NCBI RefSeq assembly: GCF_007997015.1
Contig: NZ_VOSM01000008.1
Span: forward strand, 62,001-126,000
Direction: 5' to 3'
From: Lujinxingia vulgaris
GTDB lineage: Bacteria > Myxococcota_A > Bradymonadia > Bradymonadales > Bradymonadaceae
Length of the DNA: 64,000 bases
Shown here: positions 27,137 through 37,450 of the stretch, piece by piece
Position numbering within the stretch: position 1 is the first letter of the stretch
How the letters are laid out: each line of letters begins with the position of its first letter
Made by a program: the position numbers and the translations under genes
The notes under the pieces: generated by a model
The model's database searches: none
What the model saw: only the letters and a program-made list of their open reading frames with translations
What the model was told of the DNA's origin: nothing

Positions 27137-30100
27137 AGAGCGCTTCGAGAATGCTGCGGGCGCTCGTGCTCGCGATGCTGACGGCGCTGGCGATGAGCTG
27201 CGCCAGCTCGCCAGCGGCCACCCCGCAGGGGTGGCGCTTTGAGGCCGGCTCGCCAGCGGAGGCGACGCTCAAAACCTGGCTTTCTGGCGCGGATGCGGCG
27301 AGTGAGGTTGGAGAGGTTGAGGCCGACGCCGGGGTGGAGGCGCTGCTGACCGCCGGGGAAATCGCGCTGTGGGAGGGCGATAAAGAGCGAGCGTTTGACA
27401 TCTTTTCGACGATGCTGCGCGACCACCCGGCTCACCCCCTGCAGCGCTACGCGGCGCTGCGCCTTGTGGAGCTGGTCGATGAGGTGGTGGAGGGGCCACA
27501 GCGTCTGGAGGCCTGGCTGGGCCAGGTGCGCTACGAGGGGCAGGGGTTGCTCACGCGCGTGGAGCTCAGCCGCCTGGCCTGGGAGGTGGCGCACGCGCGC
27601 TGGGAGCGAAGTGATGCGATGGCGCCTTTTGCGCTGAGCGCGGCCGGGGTGCCGATGGCCTGGCGCGTCAGCCCGCTGATGTCGCCCTGGCGGCTCCTGG
27701 ATTTTGATGAGGTGTATTCGCCCGAGCAGAGCGGCTGGCTTGGCGATCAGTACCGCAGCCCGCAGATCGCGCGGCCCTCGCCGGCCAACTGGCGGCCCAC
27801 GCAGCGCGTGGCGCTGGAGCGTTCTGGCCAGGGGTTGGAGCTTGGTGAGAGCGGCGTCTATTACCTGGAGGCAACGCTCGAGGTCGCCGGGGCGGATGTG
27901 CAAGAAGTCGCCATGTTTGGGGACTTCTCGGCGGCCACGAAGGTCTGGGTTGGCACAACACCCGTGCTTGAGCATCGCGAAGAGGACTACGCGTCGGGGC
28001 GCTACGTGCGCCCGTTGAAGCTCAAGCCGGGCAAACATCGGGTGCTGGTGAAGATGGCCTATGAGGCAGGCTACCGCGACCGGCTCGATCTGCGCGTGGT
28101 GCCTGCGGCGGGCAAGGTTTTGGGGGAGGAGCGGGTGCGTTTTGTGGAGACGCCGCCGGTGCGGGAGCGGCCGGAGCTGAAGCCTGTCGAAGTGGCTGGC
28201 AAGATGCAGCGAAGCTGGGAGGTGGAGCCCCTTCGGGCCGTGGCGAACGCGCCCGGTAAGGCCGGCGTTTCGGGTTTGTGGTGGGCGGCGGTCAGCGCGC
28301 TGGAGTCGGGTGAGCCGGAGGCGTTTGAGGCTCTTATAGGTGCGCTGCAGGCTCGTTTTGAGGGGGAGCTGCCGGCGCCGGCGGAGTTGCTGAGGGCCGA
28401 GCAGGTGCTCACACGCTGGGATCTTCCCGGCGACTTGCGCGACGCCGAAGCTCTGATGGCGGTGCGCCGCGCCCACGCGCTCCGACCGCAGCTCTTAAGC
28501 GTGCTCGTGGCGCTGGAGCAGAGGTTGCGCCGCGGCGGAAGCGACGAGGAGCGCCGCCGGGTGCTGGAGGCCGCCCGCGATCAGGCGATCGATGCGCAGG
28601 GGAGGTTGCGCGATATCGGCCCGCTCAAGGCCTGGGCGGCCTATGTGGCCGGCCAGGGCGTGCGCGCGGTGGCCGAAGAGGCCTGGCGCGAGGTGATTGA
28701 GGTTGATCCGGCCGACTGTGAGGCTGCCGAGAAGTTGCAGGATCTCTATGCGCTGCGCTCCTATGCGCCGCACCCCTCCGAGATCTCCGAAGGTTGGGAG
28801 GCATGCCCCGCGCTTTACGGGGAGTGGGTGCAGGCGCGCGGCGACGCCTTCGACGAGCAGCTGGCCTGGCTGGAACTCCAGGCCGCTCGCCAGCCTCTGG
28901 AGGTGTCCCGGCAGGTGGAGCTCGCGCGATTCTTACGCGGCGTTGGCCAGGAGGAGCGGGCGCTTGAGGTGCTGGCCGCGGCTCGAAAGGCGCAGCCCTG
29001 GGAGACGCGGCTTTGGCTCGCCGAGGCCGACCTGCTCTTAAGCCTGGGGCGCACCGACGAGGCCCGCGCAGCGCTCTCCCGCGATCGCGAGCGCTACGGA
29101 TCGACAGCCCGCGTGGACTGGATGATCCATGAGATCGACGGGGAGCTTCCCCTCCAGGAGGCGATGCCCGACGGGCTGGCCGCGGCGCGCGCCGAATTTG
29201 CCCGCGCGCCGGTTGCTCCGGCAGGGGAGGGGCAGGAAGTTGGCCTGCCGAGCGGGGGAGAGCCCGGTGCCATGGCGCTCGATGAGGCGTATTACGTGCT
29301 CGATTATGCCGCGCGGCGCTACTTCCCGGATGGGTCGAGCTGGACGCTGACCCACACGGTGGTGCGCCTGATGACGCGCGGGGCGATCGACCGCTACGCC
29401 GAGGTGGAGCTTCCGCGAGGGGCGCGCCAGGTGCTCGTGCGCACGATCAAAGCGTCGGGGGCGGTGCGCGTGCCCGAGGAGGTCGCCGGCAAGGGCACGC
29501 TGAGTATGCCCGGGCTTGAGCCGGGCGATATGATCGAGGTCGCCTACCTGCAGCACGACGGCCCCGGGGTGTTTCGCACCCACGTGGAGGGCATGCGTTT
29601 CTTCTTCAGGATGGCCGATATCTCCACACGCCACAGCGAATACGTGATTCTGGGGTCCGAAGACCTGGAGTTCATTTCGGCCAACGGGGCTCCCGGCTCC
29701 GAGCCGGTGGAGATTGGCGGGGTGAAGGGCGTGCGTTTTGTGGCCACCGACCAGCGCCGGCCCACCCCGGAGCCACTCAGTGTGTCGAGCGAGGAGTTTC
29801 TGCCCTGGGTGCAGGAGTACCGGGTTGGCGTGGAGGGCGGGGCGATCGAGTCGGATCGCCGCTACGTGGTCAACGCGCTGATGGCCAGCGATCGTGTGGG
29901 TGCGGCGCTTCAAACGCAGGCCGCGCGCTGGCTGGGGCGCCCGCTTTACGCGCAGGAAAACGCCAGCGATGCGGAGGTGGAGAAGCTCTTCTACCAGGCA
30001 TCGGAGGCGTTTGCGCAGCCCAGCCCTCTGGCGCTGACCACCGACGCGAACCACGCCGTGCTGCTGGGCCGCGGCAGCCCGCTGGTCGTGCTGCGCACGA

Positions 30101-31011
30101 TCTATCAGCGTATGGGCGTTGATGCCGAGATCTATCTGGCGCGCGCCCAGGAGCAGCCCGATGCTCGCCATCCGGTCGGGGACTTTGGCCGCTACCGGCG
30201 CCCACTTCTGCGGGTGGTGCTCCCGGAGAGTGAGGCTGTGGTGTGGCTGGAGGCCGCCGGGCCCGACGCGATGTTCGGGACGGTCGACGGAGATGTGGAG
30301 GGCCAGCCGGCGCTCTGCGTAAGCTGCGCCGACTACGAGGAGGTGCGGGTGGAGGGCGATGCGGAGCGTCGCCCCTCGCGGGCGATCGCGGTGGAGGGGG
30401 AGGTCGACGCGGAGGGCACTCTGCGGGCGGTGGCCACCTACACCTACGGTGGCATGCGCGCGGTGCGGGTGCGCGGGGCGTTGCGTGCTCGCCAGGATGA
30501 GGCCGATCGCGATCAGTACATCGACGCGATCGCGCAGGAGCTCTTCAGCGGCGCTCGGGTCGAAGCGTACGAGGTGCAAAATGCCTCGGAGGTCGATGCG
30601 CCTCTGCGCCTGCAGATCTCGCTGAGCCGCGAGGGGTTTGCCCGACAGGTCGATGATGCGTGGGTGATCGACACGACGCTCTTTGGCGAGGAGCTCGCCA
30701 GCATCTACGCCTCCCGTGACCGGCGAGTGTTGACGATGCGCGTGGGGTACGAGCGCTACCAGACCTACGATTTACGGCTGCGCCTGCCCGAGGGGGCTAA
30801 CCTCGACGAGGCGACGCTGCGTGCCACCGATCTTAATCTGGAGGGTGCGAACGGCAGCTACGCGCGTCGGAGTTGGCTGGAGGGTGGGGAGCTTCGGGTG
30901 GAGGCTGAGGTGGCGCTGCCGCGTCAGCGGGTGATGCCCGAGGCGTACCCGGAGTTCCGCAGCTGGGCCACCGCTGTGGAGCAGAGCGCGGGGGTGGTGG
31001 TGCGTTATTGA
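27133..31011 (+). CDS. DUF3857 lipoprotein paralogue with degenerate transglutaminase core
   Basis: 1292 residues, lipobox AMSC in the first 25 residues. Architecture parallels the preceding gene: a beta module, TPR-like helices (about 330-680), then DUF3857 and a transglutaminase-like region. The ungapped alignment anchored on GVDAE, shared by both proteins, puts Arg980 where the neighbour has catalytic Cys931. The His position is lost in RYRRPLL and the Asp is replaced by Glu (VWLEAAG). It is therefore probably a non-catalytic partner or binding subunit. Conserved order, coupled start and shared length suggest duplication, then division of labour. Confidence 0.86.
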   Translation: MKSASRMLRALVLAMLTALAMSCASSPAATPQGWRFEAGSPAEATLKTWLSGADAASEVGEVEADAGVEALLTAGEIALWEGDKERAFDIFSTMLRDHPAHPLQRYAALRLVELVDEVVEGPQRLEAWLGQVRYEGQGLLTRVELSRLAWEVAHARWERSDAMAPFALSAAGVPMAWRVSPLMSPWRLLDFDEVYSPEQSGWLGDQYRSPQIARPSPANWRPTQRVALERSGQGLELGESGVYYLEATLEVAGADVQEVAMFGDFSAATKVWVGTTPVLEHREEDYASGRYVRPLKLKPGKHRVLVKMAYEAGYRDRLDLRVVPAAGKVLGEERVRFVETPPVRERPELKPVEVAGKMQRSWEVEPLRAVANAPGKAGVSGLWWAAVSALESGEPEAFEALIGALQARFEGELPAPAELLRAEQVLTRWDLPGDLRDAEALMAVRRAHALRPQLLSVLVALEQRLRRGGSDEERRRVLEAARDQAIDAQGRLRDIGPLKAWAAYVAGQGVRAVAEEAWREVIEVDPADCEAAEKLQDLYALRSYAPHPSEISEGWEACPALYGEWVQARGDAFDEQLAWLELQAARQPLEVSRQVELARFLRGVGQEERALEVLAAARKAQPWETRLWLAEADLLLSLGRTDEARAALSRDRERYGSTARVDWMIHEIDGELPLQEAMPDGLAAARAEFARAPVAPAGEGQEVGLPSGGEPGAMALDEAYYVLDYAARRYFPDGSSWTLTHTVVRLMTRGAIDRYAEVELPRGARQVLVRTIKASGAVRVPEEVAGKGTLSMPGLEPGDMIEVAYLQHDGPGVFRTHVEGMRFFFRMADISTRHSEYVILGSEDLEFISANGAPGSEPVEIGGVKGVRFVATDQRRPTPEPLSVSSEEFLPWVQEYRVGVEGGAIESDRRYVVNALMASDRVGAALQTQAARWLGRPLYAQENASDAEVEKLFYQASEAFAQPSPLALTTDANHAVLLGRGSPLVVLRTIYQRMGVDAEIYLARAQEQPDARHPVGDFGRYRRPLLRVVLPESEAVVWLEAAGPDAMFGTVDGDVEGQPALCVSCADYEEVRVEGDAERRPSRAIAVEGEVDAEGTLRAVATYTYGGMRAVRVRGALRARQDEADRDQYIDAIAQELFSGARVEAYEVQNASEVDAPLRLQISLSREGFARQVDDAWVIDTTLFGEELASIYASRDRRVLTMRVGYERYQTYDLRLRLPEGANLDEATLRATDLNLEGANGSYARRSWLEGGELRVEAEVALPRQRVMPEAYPEFRSWATAVEQSAGVVVRY

Positions 31012-31020
31012 TACCACCCT

Positions 31021-31044
31021 GGCCATTTGTTGATCGCAGGAGGA

Positions 31045-31055
<11 letters not shown>
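31021..31055. terminator. Hairpin between convergent genes
   Basis: Thirteen-bp inverted repeat with one mismatch (31023-31035 and 31043-31055, loop 7 nt), spanning the gap between the DUF3857 lipoprotein stop and the CoxE-like gene stop. It has no long T-run, so terminator activity is likely but unproven. Confidence 0.5.
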
Positions 31056-32223
<1,168 letters not shown>

Positions 32224-32284
32224 CGGGATCGTCTGGCGAGTGAGACGTGTGGGGGCTGGCGAGCGGGCGGGGGGGAGCGCGCGC

Positions 32285-33094
32285 TCAGCGGCCGCGGGTG
32301 AAACGCGTCAGGTCGGCTTCTTTTTTCAAAAGGACGCCCAGAAAGGGGATCTCTTTGTCGAGTACATCGGGGCTGAGGCCGGCGCGCAGCATCGCGCCGA
32401 TCCAGTCGACGAGCTCGCTTGTGGAGGGGCGTTTTCGCAGCTGGGGTTGCTCGCGCAGCCAGTAGAACTTCTTGAGGCAGGCGTCGAGCAGCTGGCGATC
32501 GAGGCCGGGGTGGTGAACTTCAACAATCGAGCGCATCAGCTCGGGATCGGGAAAGTCGATGTAGTGGAAGATGCAGCGGCGCAAGAATGCATCGGGCAGC
32601 TCTTTTTCGGCGTTGGAGGTGATGATGATCAGCGGGCGGTGGCGCGCGATAACTTCGCGGCCGGTCTCGCTGATCGTAAAGCGCATCTGGTCGAGCTCAT
32701 GGAGAAGATCGTTTGGGAATTCGACATCGGCCTTATCGATTTCGTCGATGAGGACCACGGCGCGCTCTTCGCTCTCAAAGGCCTGTCCCAGAGCGCCGAG
32801 GCGGATGTAGTGCTCGATATCGCTGACGTCGCCTTCGCCAAAACGCGAGTCGTTGAGGCGCTGGACGGTGTCGTAGTGGTAGAGGCCGTCCTGGGCGCGG
32901 GTGGTCGATTTGACGTGCCAGCGCAAGAGGTTCAGCCCCAGGGCTTCGGCCACCGCATAGGCCAGGAGCGTTTTGCCGGTGCCGGGCTCCCCGCGGATCA
33001 GAAGGGGTTTTTGCAGGGCCGAGGCGATGTCGACGACCTGACGAAGCTCGGGGCTGGCGATGTAGCTGTGGGTGCCTTCAAAGGAGGTGCTCAT
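32285..33094 (-). CDS. MoxR-family AAA+ ATPase
   Basis: 269 residues. Walker A GEPGTGKT, Walker B VVLIDEIDKAD, sensor 1 ITSNAEKELPDAFLRRC and a C-terminal helical lid are all visible. The compact size, lacking other domains, matches the CoxD/MoxR subgroup. It is encoded 61 bp before the VWA partner, which fits a two-component assembly chaperone. Both Walker motifs are intact, so ATP hydrolysis is expected. Confidence 0.93.
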   Translation of the reverse strand: MSTSFEGTHSYIASPELRQVVDIASALQKPLLIRGEPGTGKTLLAYAVAEALGLNLLRWHVKSTTRAQDGLYHYDTVQRLNDSRFGEGDVSDIEHYIRLGALGQAFESEERAVVLIDEIDKADVEFPNDLLHELDQMRFTISETGREVIARHRPLIIITSNAEKELPDAFLRRCIFHYIDFPDPELMRSIVEVHHPGLDRQLLDACLKKFYWLREQPQLRKRPSTSELVDWIGAMLRAGLSPDVLDKEIPFLGVLLKKEADLTRFTRGR

Positions 33095-33295
33095 AAGGAT
33101 CTTGGGGAGGGGGATCGGGAAGCGGGGGTGAATCGCGCCGGGGCGCGCTGCGTCTGAACTTTAGCGCAGCCTTTGTGGTGGGCGCCAGCCTCGCGCAGCG
33201 GGCGCGGTGGTGAGCCCGGCGGTCTTGACCTCGGGCGGGCTCATGTTAGGGTTGGCGAAGCTACGAGACGTTGTACCAAAAGGACTTTTTTGAGC

Positions 33296-34225
33296 ATGAC
33301 AACGAGTCGACACATCGCCGCCAGCGCGCTGGCGCTTTTTCTGCTGGTGGGCTGCTCCGACGAGGAGCCGGGCGCCGAGATCGGCGCTCCGGTTGAGGAT
33401 CAGTTCACGCAAGAGGTGCGCTACGGGGCGTTGACCGCCGAGTTCCTCTACCCGCGCGCCTGGGAGAGCGAGGGCGTGGCGGTGCAGGCGCATTTCATGG
33501 ACGCGCGCGGCGTGGCCGTGGGCCCGGCGCTCGACGCGCTGGAGATGTGGCGACCGGTGCGCGGCTTGCGCTCGGGGAGCTGCGAGCGGGTCGATGTGAG
33601 CCGCGCTCCGATGAGCGATGAGGCTGCCTCGCTGCATCTTCTCGATGTGGGACCGATCGCCGTTGAGGCGCCCGTGGCCGACGCAAGCCTGCCGCCCAGG
33701 CGGCTGCCCGATCTTCTCAACGCCTTCTACGGTGTGGTCTACGGCAGCGAATACAGCTGGGAGAGCGACGGTGAGCTGCTCGACTACTTCCCCGGCGCCA
33801 CCTACCGCTTCGCCGCCCCCGGTGGCCCGCTGGCCGGCGCGTTTGATGTGACGCTGGAGGCTCCCGATCCGATGGTGCTCGTGGGCCTTAACGGCCAGGA
33901 GCTGCGCGATCAGGCCGGCGCCGCGGTCGATGGCAGCCTTCCCGTGGAGCTTGTCTGGGACGTGGCGGTGAACCCGCAGAGCACCGATGTGTACATCGAT
34001 GTGAGCGCGGGCTACGGCCCGGATCGCCTGCGGGTGCAGTGTCGCACCGGTGATGACGGTGCTTTCAGTGTGCCGCAGACCTCGCTGGCGCCCCTGTGGG
34101 AGGAGGCCGGTACGCTGGAGATGGTCGTGCGCCGCGTGCGTCATCAGCCCGTGCAGCTCGAGGGGCTCGATGAGACGGACTTTTTCTTTACCACCGCCGA
34201 CCGTTTTGAGCTCAGCCAACGCTGA
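33296..34225 (+). CDS. Lipoprotein, function unknown
   Basis: 309 residues. The ATG at 33296 gives a short signal peptide with lipobox LVGC (Cys20) and an acidic linker. The rest is a beta-rich, probably secreted domain with few Cys and several Trp/Tyr-rich turns (SEYSWESDGELLDYF). The pattern suggests a beta-sandwich, but no family is recognised. It is monocistronic with a strong terminator at 34272-34303 and is divergent from the MoxR gene. Confidence 0.75.
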   Translation: MTTSRHIAASALALFLLVGCSDEEPGAEIGAPVEDQFTQEVRYGALTAEFLYPRAWESEGVAVQAHFMDARGVAVGPALDALEMWRPVRGLRSGSCERVDVSRAPMSDEAASLHLLDVGPIAVEAPVADASLPPRRLPDLLNAFYGVVYGSEYSWESDGELLDYFPGATYRFAAPGGPLAGAFDVTLEAPDPMVLVGLNGQELRDQAGAAVDGSLPVELVWDVAVNPQSTDVYIDVSAGYGPDRLRVQCRTGDDGAFSVPQTSLAPLWEEAGTLEMVVRRVRHQPVQLEGLDETDFFFTTADRFELSQR

Positions 34226-34271
34226 GTGGATCTGGCGAGATGAAGAAGGACAACGCGAGATAGAATGATTG

Positions 34272-34303
34272 AAAAAAACCGGCCGGAAGGCCGGTTTTTT
34301 TTT
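34272..34303 (+). terminator. Rho-independent terminator
   Basis: Perfect 8-bp stem AACCGGCC / GGCCGGTT (34277-34284, 34289-34296) with GGAA loop, seven A before and nine T after. It ends the lipoprotein gene. Confidence 0.93.
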
Positions 34304-34434
34304 GTTTGTATCAGGCTAAAAGTCGAGTGTTTTCAGTGGTTTATGTGATGCTTGTGATGCCCTTGTTATGAACTTCCGAACGCGATTTTGGCGGTTGTGA
34401 AAGGGCGTTTCGCAGACGAACCGGGAGGTGTGTG

Positions 34435-35199
34435 ATGGCCTTTGAACTCTGTATCAACGGGGTGGGTGATGCGTTTTCCACCCGCCATTTTGGCACCAAC
34501 TTTCTGGTGCGGCGCGGCGACTTTGTGCTGGCGGTGGACTGCCCCGATCTCTACCGCCGTGCGCTGGCCGAGAATGCCTTTGCGCCCCTGGCGAGTGCCG
34601 AGGGGGAGTATCTGGATGTGGACAGCATCAGCGCGATGATCCTCACGCACCTGCACGGCGATCACGTCAACGGGTTGGAGATGGTGGCAGCCTACCGGCG
34701 TTTTGTGCGCGGGGGCGTGCTGCCGCTGCACGCGAGCGAGGCCGTGCTAAAGGACCTCTGGGATCGCCGCCTGGCGGTCTCCCTGGGGGTGATGTGGGAC
34801 GGGACGCAGTACATCCATTACGGGCCGGAGACCTACTTCGACCTGCGCGAACTTGCAGCCGATGCGTCCAGCGCGGTGGGGCCTTTTGAGGTGGAGACTC
34901 GCCGGACGATTCATCATCTTCCCACCACGGCGCTGCGCATCAGCGATGGGGATGTGACCCTGGGGTATTCGTGCGATACGGCTTTTGACGAGGGTTTGAA
35001 CGACTGGCTCAAAGACTGCGATCTGATCCTGCACGAGACGAGCCTGGGGCCGGCGCATACGCCGCTTTATAAGCTGATGGAGCTTCCGGCAGAGGTGCGG
35101 GAGAAGATGCTGGTGGTGCATTATCCCGACGATCTTGTGGGGTTGGAGATCGAGGAGCTGACCTTTGCGAGGCAGGGGCAGGTGATTCAGGTGGGGTGA
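34435..35199 (+). CDS. Metallo-beta-lactamase-fold hydrolase
   Basis: 254 residues. THLHGDHVNGLE is the HxHxDH metal motif; further ligands are plausible in YSCDTAF, LHETSLG and the late VVHYPDD. The arrangement resembles RNase Z/arylsulfatase-type members of the fold rather than true beta-lactamases. GGGAGG at 34423-34428 is well placed for ATG 34435; the preceding in-frame GTG is a poorer choice. No signal peptide, so cytoplasmic. Substrate unknown. Confidence 0.88.
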   Translation: MAFELCINGVGDAFSTRHFGTNFLVRRGDFVLAVDCPDLYRRALAENAFAPLASAEGEYLDVDSISAMILTHLHGDHVNGLEMVAAYRRFVRGGVLPLHASEAVLKDLWDRRLAVSLGVMWDGTQYIHYGPETYFDLRELAADASSAVGPFEVETRRTIHHLPTTALRISDGDVTLGYSCDTAFDEGLNDWLKDCDLILHETSLGPAHTPLYKLMELPAEVREKMLVVHYPDDLVGLEIEELTFARQGQVIQVG

Positions 35200-35221
35200 G
35201 AAGAGCCGGGATGTGACGGGC

Positions 35222-35252
35222 ATAAAAAAAGGCGCTCTCGGCGTTTTTTTTA
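35222..35252. terminator. Weak bidirectional terminator
   Basis: A-run (35224-35230), short GC stem around GCGCTCTCGGCG, and T-run (35244-35251) between convergent genes ending at 35199 and 35271. The GC stem is short, but the flanking A/T runs pair. Confidence 0.6.
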
Positions 35253-35270
35253 TGATCTCAGTAAAACGTC

Positions 35271-36605
35271 TCACCAGGCCGTCTTTCGCTCCAGCGAGGA
35301 GACCTCAAAGACGTAATCCGCCACGAGATCGCGCCAGGGTACCCGCGGGGTGAAGGTGCGCAGGTGGTCGTAGTAGCCGCCGACGACGCGGTTGAGATAC
35401 GCGATCTGCACCGGTGGCTGGAAGCTGTTGATGTATTTGATGGAGGCGCGCAGACGCTTCGGGGCGCGCTCGTGCAGGTCGGCGCTGGCGAAGTCGTAGA
35501 TATGTTCTTTGACGCAGGGGGTCATCATGTCTTCGCGCCAGGCCACGTAAAAATCCTGCGGGACCGGGGGGCCATCGACCTGGCGGGCGCCGATGCGCAC
35601 CATGGCGTCTTCCATCGCGTCGTAGTCTTCGTTCATGCCGGCGGCGATGATGTCGGCAAAGTCGCGGGCGACGTCTTCGGAGACGTGTTTTACGCAGCCG
35701 AAGTCGTAGAGCACGATCGTGCCGTCGGGGCGAAAGGCGTAGTTGCCCGGGTTGGGGTCGGCGTGCACCGCGCGGTGGCGGAAGATCTGGGAGAGGGACA
35801 TCCGGTAGAGGCGCTCGCCAATCTGGTCGCGTGTTTCCTGCGGGTAGGCCGCGAGCTCTTCGAGGCGGTCGCCGCCCTCAAAGGTCAGGGTGAGCACGCG
35901 CTGCGAGCTGCGTTCGCCGACGACCTGCGGGACCACGATGTAGTCGTCGTCTTTATGTAGCTCGGCGAAGAGGCGCACGTTATCGGCCTCGTTGCAGTAG
36001 TCGAGCTCTTCGTGGAGGCGGTCGCTGATCTCCTCAAAAAGCGCATCGAAAGCACGGCGGTGGTTGCGGTTGATGCCGGTCAGTTTCAGGACAAATTTGA
36101 GCTGCTTTAAGTCGGAGTCGCAGGCCTCATCGACGCCCGGGTACTGGACTTTGACCACGACATCGCGGCCATCGTCGGTGACCGCGCGGTGGACCTGGCC
36201 GATCGAGGCCGAGGCAAAAGGTTCTTTCTCAAAGCTCTTAAAAAGAAGCTCGGGAGGTTGGCCCAGCTCGCGCTCGATCTGCTCGGCGATGACCTCGTAG
36301 GGCATCGGCGGGGCGTCTTTTTGCAGCGCTTTTAGAGGCTCGGAGAGCTCTTTGGGCAGAAGATCGGAGCCGGCCGAGGCCATCTGGCCGATCTTCATCA
36401 CCGCCCCCTTAAGGTCGCCTAACGTTTTGGCGATGAGCTCGCCATTGGCGAGGTTGGTGGCCTGGCGGGCCTGTTCGTTGGCCTCCTCGTTGCGAAACAC
36501 CGAGGAGACGCGCTCGCGGGTGTAGTTCGAGGCGACCTGGGCGGTCATCGTGGCCAGGCGCGCGAAGCGTTTGGAGCGGGAGACGGGGCCTTTATTTTCA
36601 GACAT
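35271..36605 (-). CDS. ABC1/UbiB-family atypical kinase-like protein
   Basis: 444 residues. Family hallmarks are present: KxGQ motif (KIGQMAS), ASASIGQVH in place of the usual Gly-rich loop, VVVKVQYPG carrying the Lys, VHADPNPGNY and YDFGCVK. UbiB-type proteins support ubiquinone or other isoprenoid lipid metabolism through ATPase activity rather than protein phosphorylation. There is no C-terminal transmembrane pair like that of E. coli UbiB, so a peripheral location is likely. The start is ATG 36605; a TTG four codons earlier lacks a better ribosome site. Confidence 0.9.
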   Translation of the reverse strand: MSENKGPVSRSKRFARLATMTAQVASNYTRERVSSVFRNEEANEQARQATNLANGELIAKTLGDLKGAVMKIGQMASAGSDLLPKELSEPLKALQKDAPPMPYEVIAEQIERELGQPPELLFKSFEKEPFASASIGQVHRAVTDDGRDVVVKVQYPGVDEACDSDLKQLKFVLKLTGINRNHRRAFDALFEEISDRLHEELDYCNEADNVRLFAELHKDDDYIVVPQVVGERSSQRVLTLTFEGGDRLEELAAYPQETRDQIGERLYRMSLSQIFRHRAVHADPNPGNYAFRPDGTIVLYDFGCVKHVSEDVARDFADIIAAGMNEDYDAMEDAMVRIGARQVDGPPVPQDFYVAWREDMMTPCVKEHIYDFASADLHERAPKRLRASIKYINSFQPPVQIAYLNRVVGGYYDHLRTFTPRVPWRDLVADYVFEVSSLERKTAW

Positions 36606-36700
36606 GGTACGGCTCAATCAGGGGAGGTGCGGTGGGTGCAAGGTGCGGGCGCTGCGCGCTTGAGGCGATGCCGGCAGGGTAACGGGTAAGCGTGCAGGTT

Positions 36701-37258
36701 TCATCCGCCGGAGGTGATGATCGCCTCGATGTTGCGAGTTACCTCGATGTGGCGAGCGTTGCCGCGGGCAAGGCGCACCTTGAGCGCGCGCTGGATCTGC
36801 GCGGTCGCTGCATCGCGGCGGCCCAGCGCGTGGTAGCAACGCGCGCGGGCTTCGGCCAGGAAGTCGGTGTATATCGTAAAGCCCTGATCAAGCTCATCTT
36901 CCAGCGCTTCGAGCGCAGTGGCGGCCCGCTCAAACTCGCCGGCCTGATGGTCGATCATGGCGAGTTTCATCCGGCATAAAAAGTGGGCTTTTGCGCGGCC
37001 GAGTTTTTGCCATATGGCGATGGCTTCGGCTTTCGAGGCGCGGGCCTCTTCAAAGCGGTTGGCCAGGCGTTGCGCCTCGCTCAACTTCTGCAGCGCGCGG
37101 CCCAGGTGGGCGACGTTCTCTTCGGAGGGCTCGCCATGGAGGTTGTCGCGCATGGCCCGGGCGGTGGTCTCAAGCTCGCTGAGCACGCGCTGGAGCTGAG
37201 CCTCATCACCGGGCATCTCACGGAGCGCGTCGGGCTCAAAAAAGGTGGGGATCGACAT
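36701..37258 (-). CDS. TPR-like helical repeat protein
   Basis: 185 residues, no signal peptide. Regular alpha-helical pairs (LSEAQRLANRFEEA, MKLAMIDHQAGEFERAATALEALEDEL, ARCYHALGRRDAATAQIQRAL) fit three to four tetratricopeptide repeats. It is probably a cytoplasmic protein-protein adaptor. It is co-directional with the UbiB-like gene (95-bp gap) and divergent from the Gld-type ABC cluster. Confidence 0.8.
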   Translation of the reverse strand: MSIPTFFEPDALREMPGDEAQLQRVLSELETTARAMRDNLHGEPSEENVAHLGRALQKLSEAQRLANRFEEARASKAEAIAIWQKLGRAKAHFLCRMKLAMIDHQAGEFERAATALEALEDELDQGFTIYTDFLAEARARCYHALGRRDAATAQIQRALKVRLARGNARHIEVTRNIEAIITSGG

Positions 37259-37450
37259 GAGCGGGCTTTAAGGTCAGGGTAGAGATGATCGTCTGGAATA
37301 AAAAAGTGCGGCGTCGAAATTACGCGGCCTGCACACCCTTAGCGCGCGGCGGAATGTCGCGCCAGCAGGCGTTCGCGGCAAGGCGGACGCCCGAAAAACT
37401 CTATCGACGAACGCGATCGTTTCATGGACCTGTAAGTATTGAGGATGATG

